Source of the DNA: Pseudomonas cichorii
GTDB taxonomy: Bacteria; Pseudomonadota; Gammaproteobacteria; Pseudomonadales; Pseudomonadaceae
Length of the DNA stretch: 64,000 nucleotides
Direction: 5' to 3'
Assembly (NCBI RefSeq): GCF_003700275.1
Contig: NZ_RBRE01000042.1
Location: 1-64,000 of the forward strand
The notes beneath the pieces are model-generated. The model had not been told where the DNA came from, did no database searches, and worked only from the letters and a program-made list of their open reading frames with translations. Shown piece by piece: positions 28,147-37,321 of this stretch; position 1 is the stretch's first letter; each line of letters begins with the position of its first letter. A program made the translations under genes and the position numbers.

Positions 28147-29160
28147 ATGAAAGCCATCGCCTATTACCAGTCCCTGCCGGTCAGCGACCTCAACGCGCTG
28201 CAGGATGTTGAACTGCCGGAGCCGGTTGCAGGCCCTCGCGACCTGCTGGTGGAGGTCAAAGCGATTTCCGTGAACCCGGTGGATACCAAGGTCCGGCAAA
28301 ACGTCCAGCCTGAAGCAGGCGCCGCCAAGGTGCTGGGTTGGGACGTGGCCGGTGTGGTAAAGGCGGTCGGCAGCGAAGTGACGCTGTTCCAGCCGGGCGA
28401 CAAGGTTTTCTACGCCGGTTCGCTGACCCGTCCGGGCGCCAACAGCGAGTTGCCTGTGGTGGATGAGCGGATCGTCGGGCACATGCCCAGTTCGCTGAGT
28501 TTCGCCCATGCAGCAGCGCTGCCGCTGACCGCGATCACTGCCTGGGAATTGTTGTTCGAGCGCCTGCAGATCGCCGAAGGCCAGGCTGAGAACGGGCAAA
28601 GCCTGTTGATCGTCGGGGCTGCGGGCGGTGTCGGCTCGATCCTGACGCAACTGGCGCGGCAACTGACTTCGCTGAAAGTCATCGGCAGCGCATCACGGCC
28701 GGAAACTACAAGCTGGGTACGCGATCTCGGTGCTCATGAGGTCATCGATCACAGCCAGCCGTTGAGTGAAGAACTCAAGCGCATCGGCCAGCATCAGGTC
28801 AGCCATGTGGCCAGCCTGACCCAGACCGATCTGCATCTGGATCAACTGGTCGAATCGCTCCAGCCGCAGGGCAAGCTGGCCTTGATCGACGATCCCAAGG
28901 CGCTGGATGTTACCAAGCTCAAGCGCAAGAGCCTGTCGCTGCACTGGGAGTTCATGTACACCCGTTCGATGTTCGAGACTGCGGACATGATCGAACAGCA
29001 CAACCTGCTCAACCGGGTTGCCGAGCTGATCGATGCCGGGACGTTGAAGACCACGTTTGGCGAACACTTCGGCACCATCAACGCAACCAACCTGCGCCGA
29101 GCCCACGAATTGCTGGAAAGCGGCAAGGCCAGGGGCAAGATCGTGCTGGAAGGTTTCTGA
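28147..29160 (+). CDS. Zinc-type alcohol dehydrogenase-like quinone oxidoreductase
   Basis: A 337-residue medium-chain dehydrogenase/reductase of the ZADH/quinone-oxidoreductase group. The N-terminal GroES-like domain (VKAISVNPVDTKVR near 38-51) lacks zinc-ligand cysteines. The Rossmann motif is LLIVGAAGGVGSILTQLA near 156-173. It probably reduces quinones or enones with NADPH. It is divergent from the LysR gene at 28032, its presumed regulator, and ends at a strong bidirectional hairpin. Confidence 0.85.
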   Translation: MKAIAYYQSLPVSDLNALQDVELPEPVAGPRDLLVEVKAISVNPVDTKVRQNVQPEAGAAKVLGWDVAGVVKAVGSEVTLFQPGDKVFYAGSLTRPGANSELPVVDERIVGHMPSSLSFAHAAALPLTAITAWELLFERLQIAEGQAENGQSLLIVGAAGGVGSILTQLARQLTSLKVIGSASRPETTSWVRDLGAHEVIDHSQPLSEELKRIGQHQVSHVASLTQTDLHLDQLVESLQPQGKLALIDDPKALDVTKLKRKSLSLHWEFMYTRSMFETADMIEQHNLLNRVAELIDAGTLKTTFGEHFGTINATNLRRAHELLESGKARGKIVLEGF

Positions 29161-29177
29161 CCGGTTGTGCGCCTGAA

Positions 29178-29209
29178 ACAGGCCAGCGCGGTCAACCGCG
29201 GTGGCCTGT
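29178..29209. terminator. Bidirectional terminator between convergent genes
   Basis: Arms of 15 bases with one mismatch (29178-29192 and 29195-29209) surround a 2-base gap in the 61-base interval between the oxidoreductase and the convergent MFS gene. It is followed on the plus strand by GTAGTTTCGTT. Position and stability suit a shared terminator. Confidence 0.7.
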
Positions 29210-29221
29210 CAGGTAGTTTCG

Positions 29222-30412
29222 TTACTGAACCAGCGCTTCACGACGCATCTGCAAACGGCGCGTATACACCGATGCGCCGACCGCCAGCACACCGCACAGG
29301 CTGATCACGGTGGCCATCGGCGTGGCCGTGCCGTCGTGCAACACTCCCACCAGACTGGCGGCGCCCGCCGCGACACTGAATTGCAGGCAACCGAGCAATG
29401 CCGATGCACTGCCGGCACGCGCGCCCTGGCCATTCATGGCGCAGGCCGAAGCATTGGGAATGATGCAACCCAGGCTGGCCATACAGATGAACAAAGGCAC
29501 CAGCAACGGCCACAGTTGTTCGGTACGCAGACCGGCAACGCCCAACAAGGCAAGTGCTGCCAGCAGATAGACCCACACGGCGCGCTGCAACAACAGCGCA
29601 GGGCCCTTTTTCCGTAGCAGGCGCGCATTGACCTGAGCCACCAGAATGAAAGCGGCCGCATTCATGCCGAACAGCCAGCCGTAATGCTCGGCCGGTACGC
29701 CATACAGCTTGATGAATACGAAAGGCGAGGCAGCGATATAGGAAAACATCCCGGCCATGGCAATCCCGCCGGTCAAGGCATGACCGATGAAGACCCGGTC
29801 CTTGAGCAGGTTGCCGTACTGCTTCAACGCGCCTCGCAGCGGCTGGCGCGGTACGCCGGCCGGAATACTTTCCGGCAAGCCGACGGCCACTGCGGTAAGG
29901 CACAGCACACTGAAAATCGTCAGGCAGACGAAAATCGATTGCCAGCCATAGGCATTGACCAGCACGCCACCAAGCATCGGCGCCAGAATCGGCGCAAGCC
30001 CCATGACCAGCATCAGTTGCGAGAAGACCTTGGCCGACTCCACAGCATTGCATTTGTCGACGACGATGGCCCGCGCCAGCACCATCCCGGCACAACCGCC
30101 CAGCGCCTGAACGAAACGCGCGCCGATCAGCCATTCCAGGTTCGGGGCAAAAGTGCAGGCCAGCGAAGCCAGGGTGAACAGCGTCACGCCGACCAGCAAA
30201 GGCACCCGCCGACCAAAACGGTCCGCCACCGGACCGTAGGCCAGCTGGCCAATCGACAAGCCGAGGAAATAAGCCGCGAGGGTCAGCTGTACATGCTGTT
30301 CATCGGTCGCGAAATACGCAGCCATGGCCGGAAAGCCGGGAAGATAGAAGTCGATGGCCAAAGGGCCGAAGGCGCTCAGGGCACCCAGAATAAGGATGGT
30401 TTTCAGATTCAT
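29222..30412 (-). CDS. Bcr/CflA-family MFS drug efflux transporter
   Basis: A 396-residue major-facilitator protein with 12 predicted helices of the Bcr/CflA drug:H+ antiporter subfamily. Motif A, GQLAYGPVADRFGRRVPLL, is near residues 56-74; the Bcr signature FLPGFPAMAAYF near 24-35 is present. It probably exports bicyclomycin-like or sulfonamide drugs, but substrates vary widely in this family. There is no adjacent regulator. Confidence 0.86.
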   Translation of the reverse strand: MNLKTILILGALSAFGPLAIDFYLPGFPAMAAYFATDEQHVQLTLAAYFLGLSIGQLAYGPVADRFGRRVPLLVGVTLFTLASLACTFAPNLEWLIGARFVQALGGCAGMVLARAIVVDKCNAVESAKVFSQLMLVMGLAPILAPMLGGVLVNAYGWQSIFVCLTIFSVLCLTAVAVGLPESIPAGVPRQPLRGALKQYGNLLKDRVFIGHALTGGIAMAGMFSYIAASPFVFIKLYGVPAEHYGWLFGMNAAAFILVAQVNARLLRKKGPALLLQRAVWVYLLAALALLGVAGLRTEQLWPLLVPLFICMASLGCIIPNASACAMNGQGARAGSASALLGCLQFSVAAGAASLVGVLHDGTATPMATVISLCGVLAVGASVYTRRLQMRREALVQ

Positions 30413-30537
30413 CGGAGGTCCATGAACGTGTGCAAGGCAGCTGGCTAGTCTAACCGGCTTGCCTTGCCAATAACCTCGACCTCAGGAAATTAATTCAGCA
30501 TTTTTCAGAAGGACCACATGGAAACTGCGCCCGATGA

Positions 30538-30735
30538 TCAAGCCGGTTGTGCCTGATAGCCCTCTTCGCCAATCAGTTCGATGACCCGCTCCGTGGATAA
30601 AGAACTCTGCACACGCACTTGAGAACTGGCCAGATCAATCTGCACCTCGGCGGCCGGATCATCGCTGTGGATGGCCTGGGTTACCGCCCGGACGCAATGC
30701 CCGCAGGTCATGCCTTGTACGTTGAATAGTTGCAT
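30538..30735 (-). CDS. copZ: Copper chaperone CopZ (HMA domain)
   Basis: A 65-residue heavy-metal-associated domain. The copper-binding motif GMTCGHC (residues 8-14) is intact and the length is typical for CopZ. It delivers Cu(I) to the P-type ATPase encoded at 31332. Its promoter carries a CueR-type dyad (30775-30793), so copper-dependent activation is expected. Confidence 0.88.
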   Translation of the reverse strand: MQLFNVQGMTCGHCVRAVTQAIHSDDPAAEVQIDLASSQVRVQSSLSTERVIELIGEEGYQAQPA

Positions 30736-30766
30736 GCTGCTACTCCCTCAGTAATGGATGGCTGGC

Positions 30767-30797
30767 ATCTTCAACCTTGTCATCATGGCAAGGTCAA
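30767..30797 (-). promoter_or_regulatory. CueR operator/promoter of copZ
   Basis: On the minus strand a TTGACC -35 box (30792-30797) and GAAGAT -10 box (30767-30772) are separated by 19 bases containing the dyad CCTTGCC-ATGAT-GACAAGG (30775-30793). This is the recognised CueR-type promoter architecture and closely matches the copy before copA. Confidence 0.78.
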
Positions 30798-30881
30798 GTT
30801 TCTGTTTTTCCTGCCGGGCTGGTATTACTCGCGGTGCTGGGCCAAGCTTCGTCATCGACGTCTACAGCAGGAGTATCAGCC

Positions 30882-31262
30882 ATGCGCTGGTCAGTATTGA
30901 GCCTCTTCGGCATTCTCGGTCTTTTGGCTACTTCCCCCAGCGTTCAGGCCGCTCAGGACTACGGCATCCTGATCATTTCCCGAGAGCGCCTGGAAGTCGC
31001 GACCTCCTGCGAAATCGGTATCTATATTCAGGACCAGTTGGCCGGCCGCCTGTTCCAGGAAGATTCCGTATCCTTCAACCTGCCGCCGGGCGATGTCTCG
31101 GTGCGCCTGCGCCGGCTGCCAGGCACCGTGGTCGGCTGTGCCGCCGGCATGGAGGCGCAGAGCAGCACCAGAATCAAACTGCGCGCCGGGGACATTCTCA
31201 AGTACCGCATTGCGACCGACCTGAACGGCATGTACCTGAAGAAAGCCGACCTGAACTATTGA
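30882..31262 (+). CDS. Small exported protein inside the copper cluster
   Basis: A 126-residue protein starting at 30882 (MRWSVLSLFGILG), supported by CAGGAG eight bases upstream; a longer upstream frame would include 35 residues read through the copZ operator. A signal peptide ends near VQAAQ (residue 23). The mature part is a single beta-rich domain with two cysteines (ATSCEIGIY and VVGCAAGM) that could form a disulfide, and PPGDVSVRLRR resembling PEGA-type repeats. I do not recognise a function. Position between copZ and copA suggests a periplasmic role in copper tolerance, which is inference only. Confidence 0.65.
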   Translation: MRWSVLSLFGILGLLATSPSVQAAQDYGILIISRERLEVATSCEIGIYIQDQLAGRLFQEDSVSFNLPPGDVSVRLRRLPGTVVGCAAGMEAQSSTRIKLRAGDILKYRIATDLNGMYLKKADLNY

Positions 31263-31269
31263 TTCGCCC

Positions 31270-31301
31270 TTGACCTTGCCCATGTGGCAAGGTTGAACCT
31301 T
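31270..31301 (+). promoter_or_regulatory. CueR operator/promoter of copA-cueR
   Basis: A TTGACC -35 box (31270-31275) precedes the perfect dyad CCTTGCC-CATGT-GGCAAGG (31274-31292), with a poor -10 element (GAACCT or AACCTT) 19-20 bases downstream. This long spacer is the CueR signature. It lies 31 bases before the copA start. Confidence 0.8.
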
Positions 31302-31331
31302 GCAGGCATCAAGCCTTCAGGGAGTGAAACG

Positions 31332-33530
31332 ATGCATGAACCCACCACCTTCGACCTGCCGATCACCGGCATGACCTGCGCAAGCTGTGCCGGGCGGGTC
31401 GAGCGTGCCCTGGCCAAAGTACCCGGGGTTACCAGCGTCACGGTCAATCTGGCCAGTGAACGTGCCCATGTCCAGACCCAGCCAGGGACCGAACCGCAAG
31501 CCTTGATCGCTGCCGTCAGCCAGGCAGGCTACGGCGCGACCCTGGTGCAAGACCAGCAGGTCGATACCGAGAAAAAAATCCGCCACTTGAACCATGAACG
31601 CTGGGCCTTGGTGCTGGCATTGATCCTCGCCTTGCCGCTGGTCTTGCCCATGCTGTTGAGCCCTTTGGGCGTGCACTGGATGCTGCCCGCCTGGGCGCAA
31701 TTTGCCCTGGCCACTCCAGTGCAGTTCATCTTCGGCGCACGCTTTTATGTAGCCGCCTGGAAAGCCCTGCGGGCCGGTGCCGGAAACATGGATCTGTTGG
31801 TGGCCATCGGTACCAGTGCCGGGTACGGCCTGAGTGTCTATCAATGGATCAATGCAGCGCCCGACAATATGCCGCATCTGTATTTCGAGGCCTCGGCCGT
31901 GGTCATTGCGCTGGTGCTGCTGGGTAAATATCTGGAAAGCCGCGCCAAGCGCCAGACCGCCAGCGCCATCCGCGCCCTTGAAGCCCTGCGCCCGGAGCGC
32001 GCCCGGCAAGTAATCGATGGCCAGGAACACGATGTCGCGATCAGTGCCTTGCACATCGACGATCTGGTGCTGGTCAAACCCGGTGAACGTTTCCCGGTCG
32101 ATGGTCAGGTCATGGAAGGCCGCAGCCATGCGGATGAAGCGCTGATCAGTGGTGAAAGCCTGCCGATTGCCAAGGAGCCCGGCGACAGTGTCACCGGCGG
32201 CGCCATCAATGGCGAAGGAGTGCTGCTGATCAAAACCACGGCGCTGGGCACGCAAACCGTGTTGGCGCGCATCATTCGGCTGGTCGAGGACGCCCAGGCA
32301 GGCAAGGCGCCGATCCAGCGGCTGGTGGACAAGGTCAGTCAGGTCTTCGTACCGACCGTGCTGGTCATCGCCTTTTTCACTCTTTCGGGCTGGTTGCTGG
32401 CCGGTGCCTCGCTGGAGGTCGCCCTGATCAATGCCGTCGCGGTGCTGGTGATTGCCTGCCCATGCGCACTCGGACTGGCGACCCCCGCCGCCATCATGGC
32501 CGGGACAGGCGTTGCGGCGCGCTACGGCATTCTGATCAAGGACGCCGAAGCGCTGGAACGCGCCCATGAGGTCGATGCAGTGGTGTTCGACAAGACCGGG
32601 ACACTCACGTCCGGCACCCCGCGCATTACCAACATGAGCGCGGTAGAGGGCAACGAGGAGCAATTGCTGCAGCGGGCCGGTGCCCTGCAACGTGGCAGCG
32701 AGCACCCACTGGCCAAAGCGGTGCTGGATGTCTGTCATGAGTGGCAACTGAAGCTCGACAGCGCCGAGCACAGCCATGCGCTCACTGGACGCGGCATCGC
32801 CGGGACCGTGGCCGGCCACCAACTGGCGCTGGGTAACCGGCGGTTGCTGGAAGAAAGTGACCTGCAGATGGGTGAGCTGGCCGAGTCCGCCAGCAACTGG
32901 GAAGCCGAAGGCCGGACCCTGTCCTGGCTGATCGAGCAAAACCCGCAACCGGCCGTGCTGGGAATGTTCGCCTTTGGTGACACCCTCAAGCCCGGCGCCG
33001 AACAGGCCGTGCAGCAGTTGAACGCTCGGGGCATCAGCAGCCATTTGCTGACTGGCGACAATCCGGGCAGCGCCAGGGTCGTCGCCCAGGCGCTGGGCAT
33101 CCACAATGTGCATGCCGAAGTCCTGCCGGCCGAAAAGGCCGCGATTGTGGACTTCCTGAAAAAGGATCATGTCGTGGCGATGGTTGGCGACGGCATCAAC
33201 GATGCGCCAGCCCTGGCCGCAGCCGATATCGGCATCGCCATGGGCGGTGGCACCGATGTGGCGATGCATGCGGCCGGGATTACCCTGATGCGTGGCGATC
33301 CACGCCTGGTACCGGCAGCGCTGGAGATCAGCCGCAAGACCTACAGCAAGATCCGCCAGAACCTGTTCTGGGCCTTTGTCTATAACCTGATCGGTATTCC
33401 GCTGGCAGCCCTGGGTTATCTCAACCCGGTCCTGGCCGGAGCCGCAATGGCCTTGTCCAGCGTCAGCGTGGTGAGCAACGCACTGCTGTTGAAAACCTGG
33501 AAACCGGATGACATGGGAGACACGCGATGA
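31332..33530 (+). CDS. copA: Cu(I)-exporting P1B-type ATPase CopA
   Basis: A 732-residue copper ATPase. The start at 31332 follows GGAGTGAAAC. One N-terminal HMA domain (GMTCASC, residues about 13-19) is followed by eight transmembrane helices, the actuator loop ([12 protein letters not shown]), the CPC metal site in [10 protein letters not shown] near 374-383, the phosphorylated Asp in DKTGTLT near 421-427 and the hinge [10 protein letters not shown] near 620-629. It pumps Cu(I) out of the cytoplasm. Upstream is a CueR-type promoter and the next gene is cueR, overlapping by four bases. Confidence 0.93.
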   Translation: MHEPTTFDLPITGMTCASCAGRVERALAKVPGVTSVTVNLASERAHVQTQPGTEPQALIAAVSQAGYGATLVQDQQVDTEKKIRHLNHERWALVLALILALPLVLPMLLSPLGVHWMLPAWAQFALATPVQFIFGARFYVAAWKALRAGAGNMDLLVAIGTSAGYGLSVYQWINAAPDNMPHLYFEASAVVIALVLLGKYLESRAKRQTASAIRALEALRPERARQVIDGQEHDVAISALHIDDLVLVKPGERFPVDGQVMEGRSHADEALISGESLPIAKEPGDSVTGGAINGEGVLLIKTTALGTQTVLARIIRLVEDAQAGKAPIQRLVDKVSQVFVPTVLVIAFFTLSGWLLAGASLEVALINAVAVLVIACPCALGLATPAAIMAGTGVAARYGILIKDAEALERAHEVDAVVFDKTGTLTSGTPRITNMSAVEGNEEQLLQRAGALQRGSEHPLAKAVLDVCHEWQLKLDSAEHSHALTGRGIAGTVAGHQLALGNRRLLEESDLQMGELAESASNWEAEGRTLSWLIEQNPQPAVLGMFAFGDTLKPGAEQAVQQLNARGISSHLLTGDNPGSARVVAQALGIHNVHAEVLPAEKAAIVDFLKKDHVVAMVGDGINDAPALAAADIGIAMGGGTDVAMHAAGITLMRGDPRLVPAALEISRKTYSKIRQNLFWAFVYNLIGIPLAALGYLNPVLAGAAMALSSVSVVSNALLLKTWKPDDMGDTR

Positions 33531-33928
33531 ATATCGGCCAGGCGGCCAGGAAAAGCGGCTTGAGCGCCAAGATGATTCGCTACTACGAATCCATCGGTCT
33601 GCTGCGCGCCGCCTCTCGCAGTGACAGCGGCTATCGCCTGTACAGTGCTGAAGACTTGCACACCCTGGCGTTCATCAAGCGCTCGCGGGACCTGGGCTTT
33701 TCGCTGGAAGAGGTCGGCAAGCTGCTGACCCTCTGGCAGGACCGCCAGCGCGCCAGTGCCGATGTGAAGGCGCTGGCCCACAAGCATATCGTCGAGCTGA
33801 ATCAGAAGATCGAGGAACTGGCGAGCCTGCGCGATACCCTGCAGGAACTGGTGGAGCACTGCCACGGCGACCAGCGTCCCGATTGCCCGATCCTCAAGGA
33901 CCTGGCGTCGGGCGGCTGTTGTACCTGA
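33527..33928 (+). CDS. cueR: Copper-responsive MerR-family activator CueR
   Basis: A 133-residue CueR. The helix-turn-helix [25 protein letters not shown] opens the protein (quoted in parts: [22 protein letters not shown]). The copper-binding pair CHGDQRPDC near residues 112-120 has the eight-residue spacing of Cu(I)-sensing members, and the C-terminal CC tail is typical. It overlaps copA by four bases and should activate both the copZ and copA promoters. A large palindrome follows. Confidence 0.9.
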   Translation: MNIGQAARKSGLSAKMIRYYESIGLLRAASRSDSGYRLYSAEDLHTLAFIKRSRDLGFSLEEVGKLLTLWQDRQRASADVKALAHKHIVELNQKIEELASLRDTLQELVEHCHGDQRPDCPILKDLASGGCCT

Positions 33929-34003
33929 AGCGCTCTTCAGAGCAGGTAGATACGGTCTTGCCGCGACTGCGGCAGCCCGGCCACCCCATAAACAGGCCAC
34001 CGG

Positions 34004-34196
34004 CAGGAGCCAATTCATTGGCTCTGTCCTCGTTAAGTGTTGTGGTGTCTCTGGTACAGCGCGGGTAATGCTGTGGGAGGCAGCTTGCTGGCGACAACGA
34101 TGAAGTCACCAGCAAGCTGCCTCCCACAGTCCTCTGACGGACTGGCAACACTTAATGCAGACAGAGCCAATTCATTCGCGAATGAATTGGCTCCTG
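34004..34196. repeat. Nested inverted repeat of about 190 bases between cueR and the RIO kinase
   Basis: Several inverted repeats are nested around one centre. Outer: CAGGAGCCAATTCATT (34004-34019) pairs with 34181-34196. Next: CTCTGTC (34022-34028) with GACAGAG (34160-34166). Next: TTAAGTGTTG (34033-34042) with CAACACTTAA (34146-34155). Centre: 21-base perfect arms (34071-34091 and 34109-34129) with a 17-base loop. The right arm also holds a perfect 30-base palindrome (34164-34193). This is REP/BIME-like in composition but unusually ordered. It may terminate cueR and the convergent kinase gene. Confidence 0.8.
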
Positions 34197-34209
34197 CGCA
34201 GTGTGTGTA

Positions 34210-35106
34210 TTACTGCATCCAGGGCGGAGGCGGTTCTTCGTTGGGCTTGCCCGGTGGTGCGTCGTCGGCTGCGCGGGCAGCCTGACGGCGTGCCTCGTCC
34301 AGACGTGCAGCTTCGATCTCGCGCAACACGCCGCCCACATCGGCAGCCTCCTGCGTATCCTCGAACAGGCCCGTCAGCACCGTGGACGGCGACAGCGTAC
34401 CGGCCTCGTAATACGACCACATTTCCTTGGCGTATCGGGTTTCCTTCAACTCCGGCGCGAAGCGGCCGAAGTAGGAAGCCATGTTGCCAACGTCGCGCTC
34501 CAGCATGCTGAAAGCGTGGTTGTTGCCGGCAGCATCGACCGCCTGGGGCAGATCGATGATCACCGGACCGCTCGGCCCCAGCAGCACGTTGAACTCGGAC
34601 AGGTCACCGTGCACCAGACCGGCACATAGCATCAGCACGATCTGCTCGATCAGGAAAGCGTGGTACTCACGTGCCTGATCCGGCTCCAGCACCACATCGT
34701 TCAGACGTGGCGCCGCATCGCCGTACTCGTCGGCAACCAGCTCCATGAGCAGCACGCCATCGAGGAAGTCGAAAGGCTTGGGAACCCTGACACCGGCGCC
34801 AGCCAGACGGAACAAGGCTGCAACCTCGGCGTTCTGCCAGGCATCCTCGGTTTCCTTGCGACCGAACTTGGAGCCCTTGGCCATGGCCCGGGCCTGCCGA
34901 CTGTTGCGTACCTTGCGGCCTTCCTGATACTCGGCCGCCTGGCGGAAACTGCGTTTGTTCGCCTCCTTGTAAACCTTGGCACACCGCAGCTCCTTGCCAC
35001 AGCGCACCACATAAACAGCTGCCTCTTTACCACTCATGAGCGGGCGCAGCACCTCGTCGACCAGACCGTCTTCGATCAGGGGTTCAATGCGTTTAGGAGT
35101 TTTCAT
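34210..35106 (-). CDS. RIO-family serine kinase-like protein
   Basis: A 298-residue protein with a RIO1-type kinase domain. The nucleotide loop SGKEAAVYVVRCG is near residues 25-37, the catalytic HGDLSEFNVLL near 165-175 and the metal-binding IDLPQAVD near 183-190. The C-terminal 40 residues form an Ala/Arg then proline-rich tail (PPPPWMQ), likely flexible. RIO kinases in archaea and eukaryotes mature 40S subunits; bacterial members are poorly understood. It is convergent to cueR, separated by the nested palindrome. Confidence 0.83.
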   Translation of the reverse strand: MKTPKRIEPLIEDGLVDEVLRPLMSGKEAAVYVVRCGKELRCAKVYKEANKRSFRQAAEYQEGRKVRNSRQARAMAKGSKFGRKETEDAWQNAEVAALFRLAGAGVRVPKPFDFLDGVLLMELVADEYGDAAPRLNDVVLEPDQAREYHAFLIEQIVLMLCAGLVHGDLSEFNVLLGPSGPVIIDLPQAVDAAGNNHAFSMLERDVGNMASYFGRFAPELKETRYAKEMWSYYEAGTLSPSTVLTGLFEDTQEAADVGGVLREIEAARLDEARRQAARAADDAPPGKPNEEPPPPWMQ

Positions 35107-35340
35107 CAGCTTTTATTGTGGGTCCTTTGTTGCCAGATACGCGATTGTTGCCGTTATACGGCAATCCTCCGCCAGCGAGTAGGGGTAACGGCAGTCGGGA
35201 TTGAATAGTTTTCGTGGAAAACGGCCTCAACTCCCGGATTCAAGCACCTTTCGTGCCGTACGCTCAGTGAAAGATATTACGAATTCAAAAACATTTGCTG
35301 TAGGAAAAGACAGCAATACGAAGCTCTTTCGTGCCGAAAT

Positions 35341-36144
35341 CTACTTGAACAGTTCCCCTGGCGTGTAACCGAAAAGCCCCTTGAAGGCAGCGATGAAAGC
35401 GGAAGTGGAGTCATAACCACACGCCAGCGCGGCACTGGTCACACTGCCGCCCTCCTCCAGCGCACTGAACGAGGACAACAATCTCGCCCGCTGGCGCCAG
35501 CCGCGAAAGCTCAGGCCGGTTTCGCGCTGAAACAGGCGCATCAGGGTTTTCTCCGAGGTCCCCAGACGTGCCGCCCAGTCATGCAGGGTAATCGGTCGAG
35601 CGGGGTTTTCGATCAGTTCGTTGCACAGCGCCAACAAACGCGGGTGCCTGGGCAACGGCAGGGAAAACCCCACTTCGGGCAAATGGGACAACTGATCCAG
35701 CAACACCTGTACCAGTCGCGCCTCAGGGCTATCGCCTTCCGGATAGGTCACTGGCAGCAGGCAGAAACTCTTTATAAGCTCCCGCGCCAGGGGCGTGACT
35801 TCCAGCACCCGACATCGCTCCGGCGCCCAGGCGCAATCCTCGGTTCGCACATACAGACTGCGCATTTCGGCACGCATGGACGTCACCACTTCATGCTCAA
35901 GCCCGGCAGGTATCCACACACCCCACTGCGGCGGCGCGAAGAAGCTGCCTTCATCAGTGTGCACGCCCAGTACGCCACTGATGGCATAGGAAAACTGCAC
36001 CCAGTCATGTCGATGTGGCGGCGTCCAGGACCCGGCACCCAAGCTTTCCGCACGCGCATAGAGCGGACGCGGCAAATCCTCCAGGACGGGAATCTGCCGC
36101 TCGCCGGTGACAGGATGAACGTTGTTTTGTCCGTTACTCGGCAT
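35341..36144 (-). CDS. AraC-family regulator with N-terminal cupin domain
   Basis: A 267-residue AraC-type regulator. The N-terminal cupin (TPPHRHDWVQFSYAISG near 42-58, GVWIPAGLEHEV) is followed by two helix-turn-helix motifs in the last 100 residues (LHDWAARLGTSEKTLMRLF and SAALACGYDSTSAFIAAFK, ending GYTPGELFK). It is divergent from the SBF-family transporter at 36230 with an 85-base gap, so it probably regulates that gene. A 234-base gap downstream to the RIO kinase contains no gene. Confidence 0.87.
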   Translation of the reverse strand: MPSNGQNNVHPVTGERQIPVLEDLPRPLYARAESLGAGSWTPPHRHDWVQFSYAISGVLGVHTDEGSFFAPPQWGVWIPAGLEHEVVTSMRAEMRSLYVRTEDCAWAPERCRVLEVTPLARELIKSFCLLPVTYPEGDSPEARLVQVLLDQLSHLPEVGFSLPLPRHPRLLALCNELIENPARPITLHDWAARLGTSEKTLMRLFQRETGLSFRGWRQRARLLSSFSALEEGGSVTSAALACGYDSTSAFIAAFKGLFGYTPGELFK

Positions 36145-36229
36145 CTTATGGCCTTATGTCGCAAGACGGCTACAGGTCAACAGAGTAGCCTGCAGACATT
36201 CATTTTTACAAAGAATGCACGAGCCTCCC

Positions 36230-37258
36230 ATGCAAGCACTCAAACATCTCAAGCGCGTCGTGACCGACTGGTTCCTCTGCGGAATGGTCCTGGCCACGGT
36301 CCTGGCGTACTTTTTCCCCCACTTCGGCGCCACGGGCGGCGGCATGCATGCCGAGTACGTGATCAATATCGGCGTGTTCGTGGTGTTCTTCCTGCATGGC
36401 GTCAACCTGTCGAGCGAGCAGATCAAGAACGGCCTGAAGAACTGGCGCCTGCACCTGATGATCCAGGCGTTCACCTTTGTGGTGTTCCCGGTGCTGTGGC
36501 TGATCGGCGACAAGTTGCTAGGCTCACACATCCCTGCCCTGCTGATGCTGGGTTTCTTCTACCTCTGCGCGCTGCCGTCCACCATCTCCTCTTCGGTGGC
36601 CTTGACCGGCAGTGCCAAAGGCAACGTACCTGCTGCGATTCTCAACGCCAGCCTGTCCAGCGTACTGGGAATTTTCATCACGCCCTGGCTGGTCAGCCTG
36701 GTGGTCGGCACCGGCTCGGGCGGGATCGATCTGGGCTCCACACTGCTCGATCTGTGCGCCATGTTGTTGCTGCCTCTGGTCCTCGGCCAACTGATCCGTC
36801 CACTGGCAGGCAAGTTCTTTGCGCGGCACAAGAAATACACCAACCTGATCGACAAGATCGTGATCCTGCTGCTGGTCTATGCCGCGTTCTGCAACTCGAT
36901 GATTTCCGGAATGTGGCAGGCTCAGGGCAGCAGCGTGATTCTGACAGCCTTTATCGGCACCGCCATCCTGCTCGCCGTGATCCTGTTGATGACCACCCGC
37001 ACGGCCCGCGCCCTGAAGTTCGATCATGGCGACCGAGTCGCGGCAGTGTTCTGCGCCACCAAGAAATCCCTGGCAGCCGGCGCGCCGATGGCAGCCCTGA
37101 TTTTCGGCGCAAATCCCGGCCTGGGCCTGATCCTGCTGCCGATCATGATCTATCACCCGATGCAGTTGATCGTCTGCTCGGTGATGGCCGAGAACTACGC
37201 CAACCGCCACAACCGGCAACTGTCAGCCGAAGCCCTGGAAGAAGCCCGCGCTGCCTGA
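36230..37258 (+). CDS. Bile acid:sodium symporter (SBF/BASS) family transporter
   Basis: A 342-residue membrane protein with about ten helices, of the SBF-like (YfeH/Rch1) family. I chose MQALKHLKRVV at 36230; Met at 36215 is an alternative. The conserved crossing-helix regions ALPSTISSSVALTGSAKGN near 117-135 and FCATKKSLAAGAPMA near 275-289 carry the family's sodium-site residues. The substrate is unknown; related proteins move organic anions. It is divergent from the AraC regulator and ends at a strong bidirectional terminator shared with trpE. Confidence 0.83.
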   Translation: MQALKHLKRVVTDWFLCGMVLATVLAYFFPHFGATGGGMHAEYVINIGVFVVFFLHGVNLSSEQIKNGLKNWRLHLMIQAFTFVVFPVLWLIGDKLLGSHIPALLMLGFFYLCALPSTISSSVALTGSAKGNVPAAILNASLSSVLGIFITPWLVSLVVGTGSGGIDLGSTLLDLCAMLLLPLVLGQLIRPLAGKFFARHKKYTNLIDKIVILLLVYAAFCNSMISGMWQAQGSSVILTAFIGTAILLAVILLMTTRTARALKFDHGDRVAAVFCATKKSLAAGAPMAALIFGANPGLGLILLPIMIYHPMQLIVCSVMAENYANRHNRQLSAEALEEARAA

Positions 37259-37263
37259 ACAAA

Positions 37264-37298
37264 AAACGCGGTGCCGCCCCAAGGCAGACACCGCGTTT
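37264..37298. terminator. Bidirectional intrinsic terminator
   Basis: Perfect 10-base arms AAACGCGGTG and CACCGCGTTT enclose a 15-base loop. Read on the minus strand it ends in CGCGTTTTTTG, a good U tract for trpE. On the plus strand it follows the SBF gene by six bases. Confidence 0.82.
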
Positions 37299-37321
37299 GC
37301 TTGCAGCCAGAAGCTTGCGGC

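Noticed and set aside
31317..33269. 650-codon open frame on the minus strand
   Set aside because: It mirrors copA exactly and shows no domain; copA is unambiguous.
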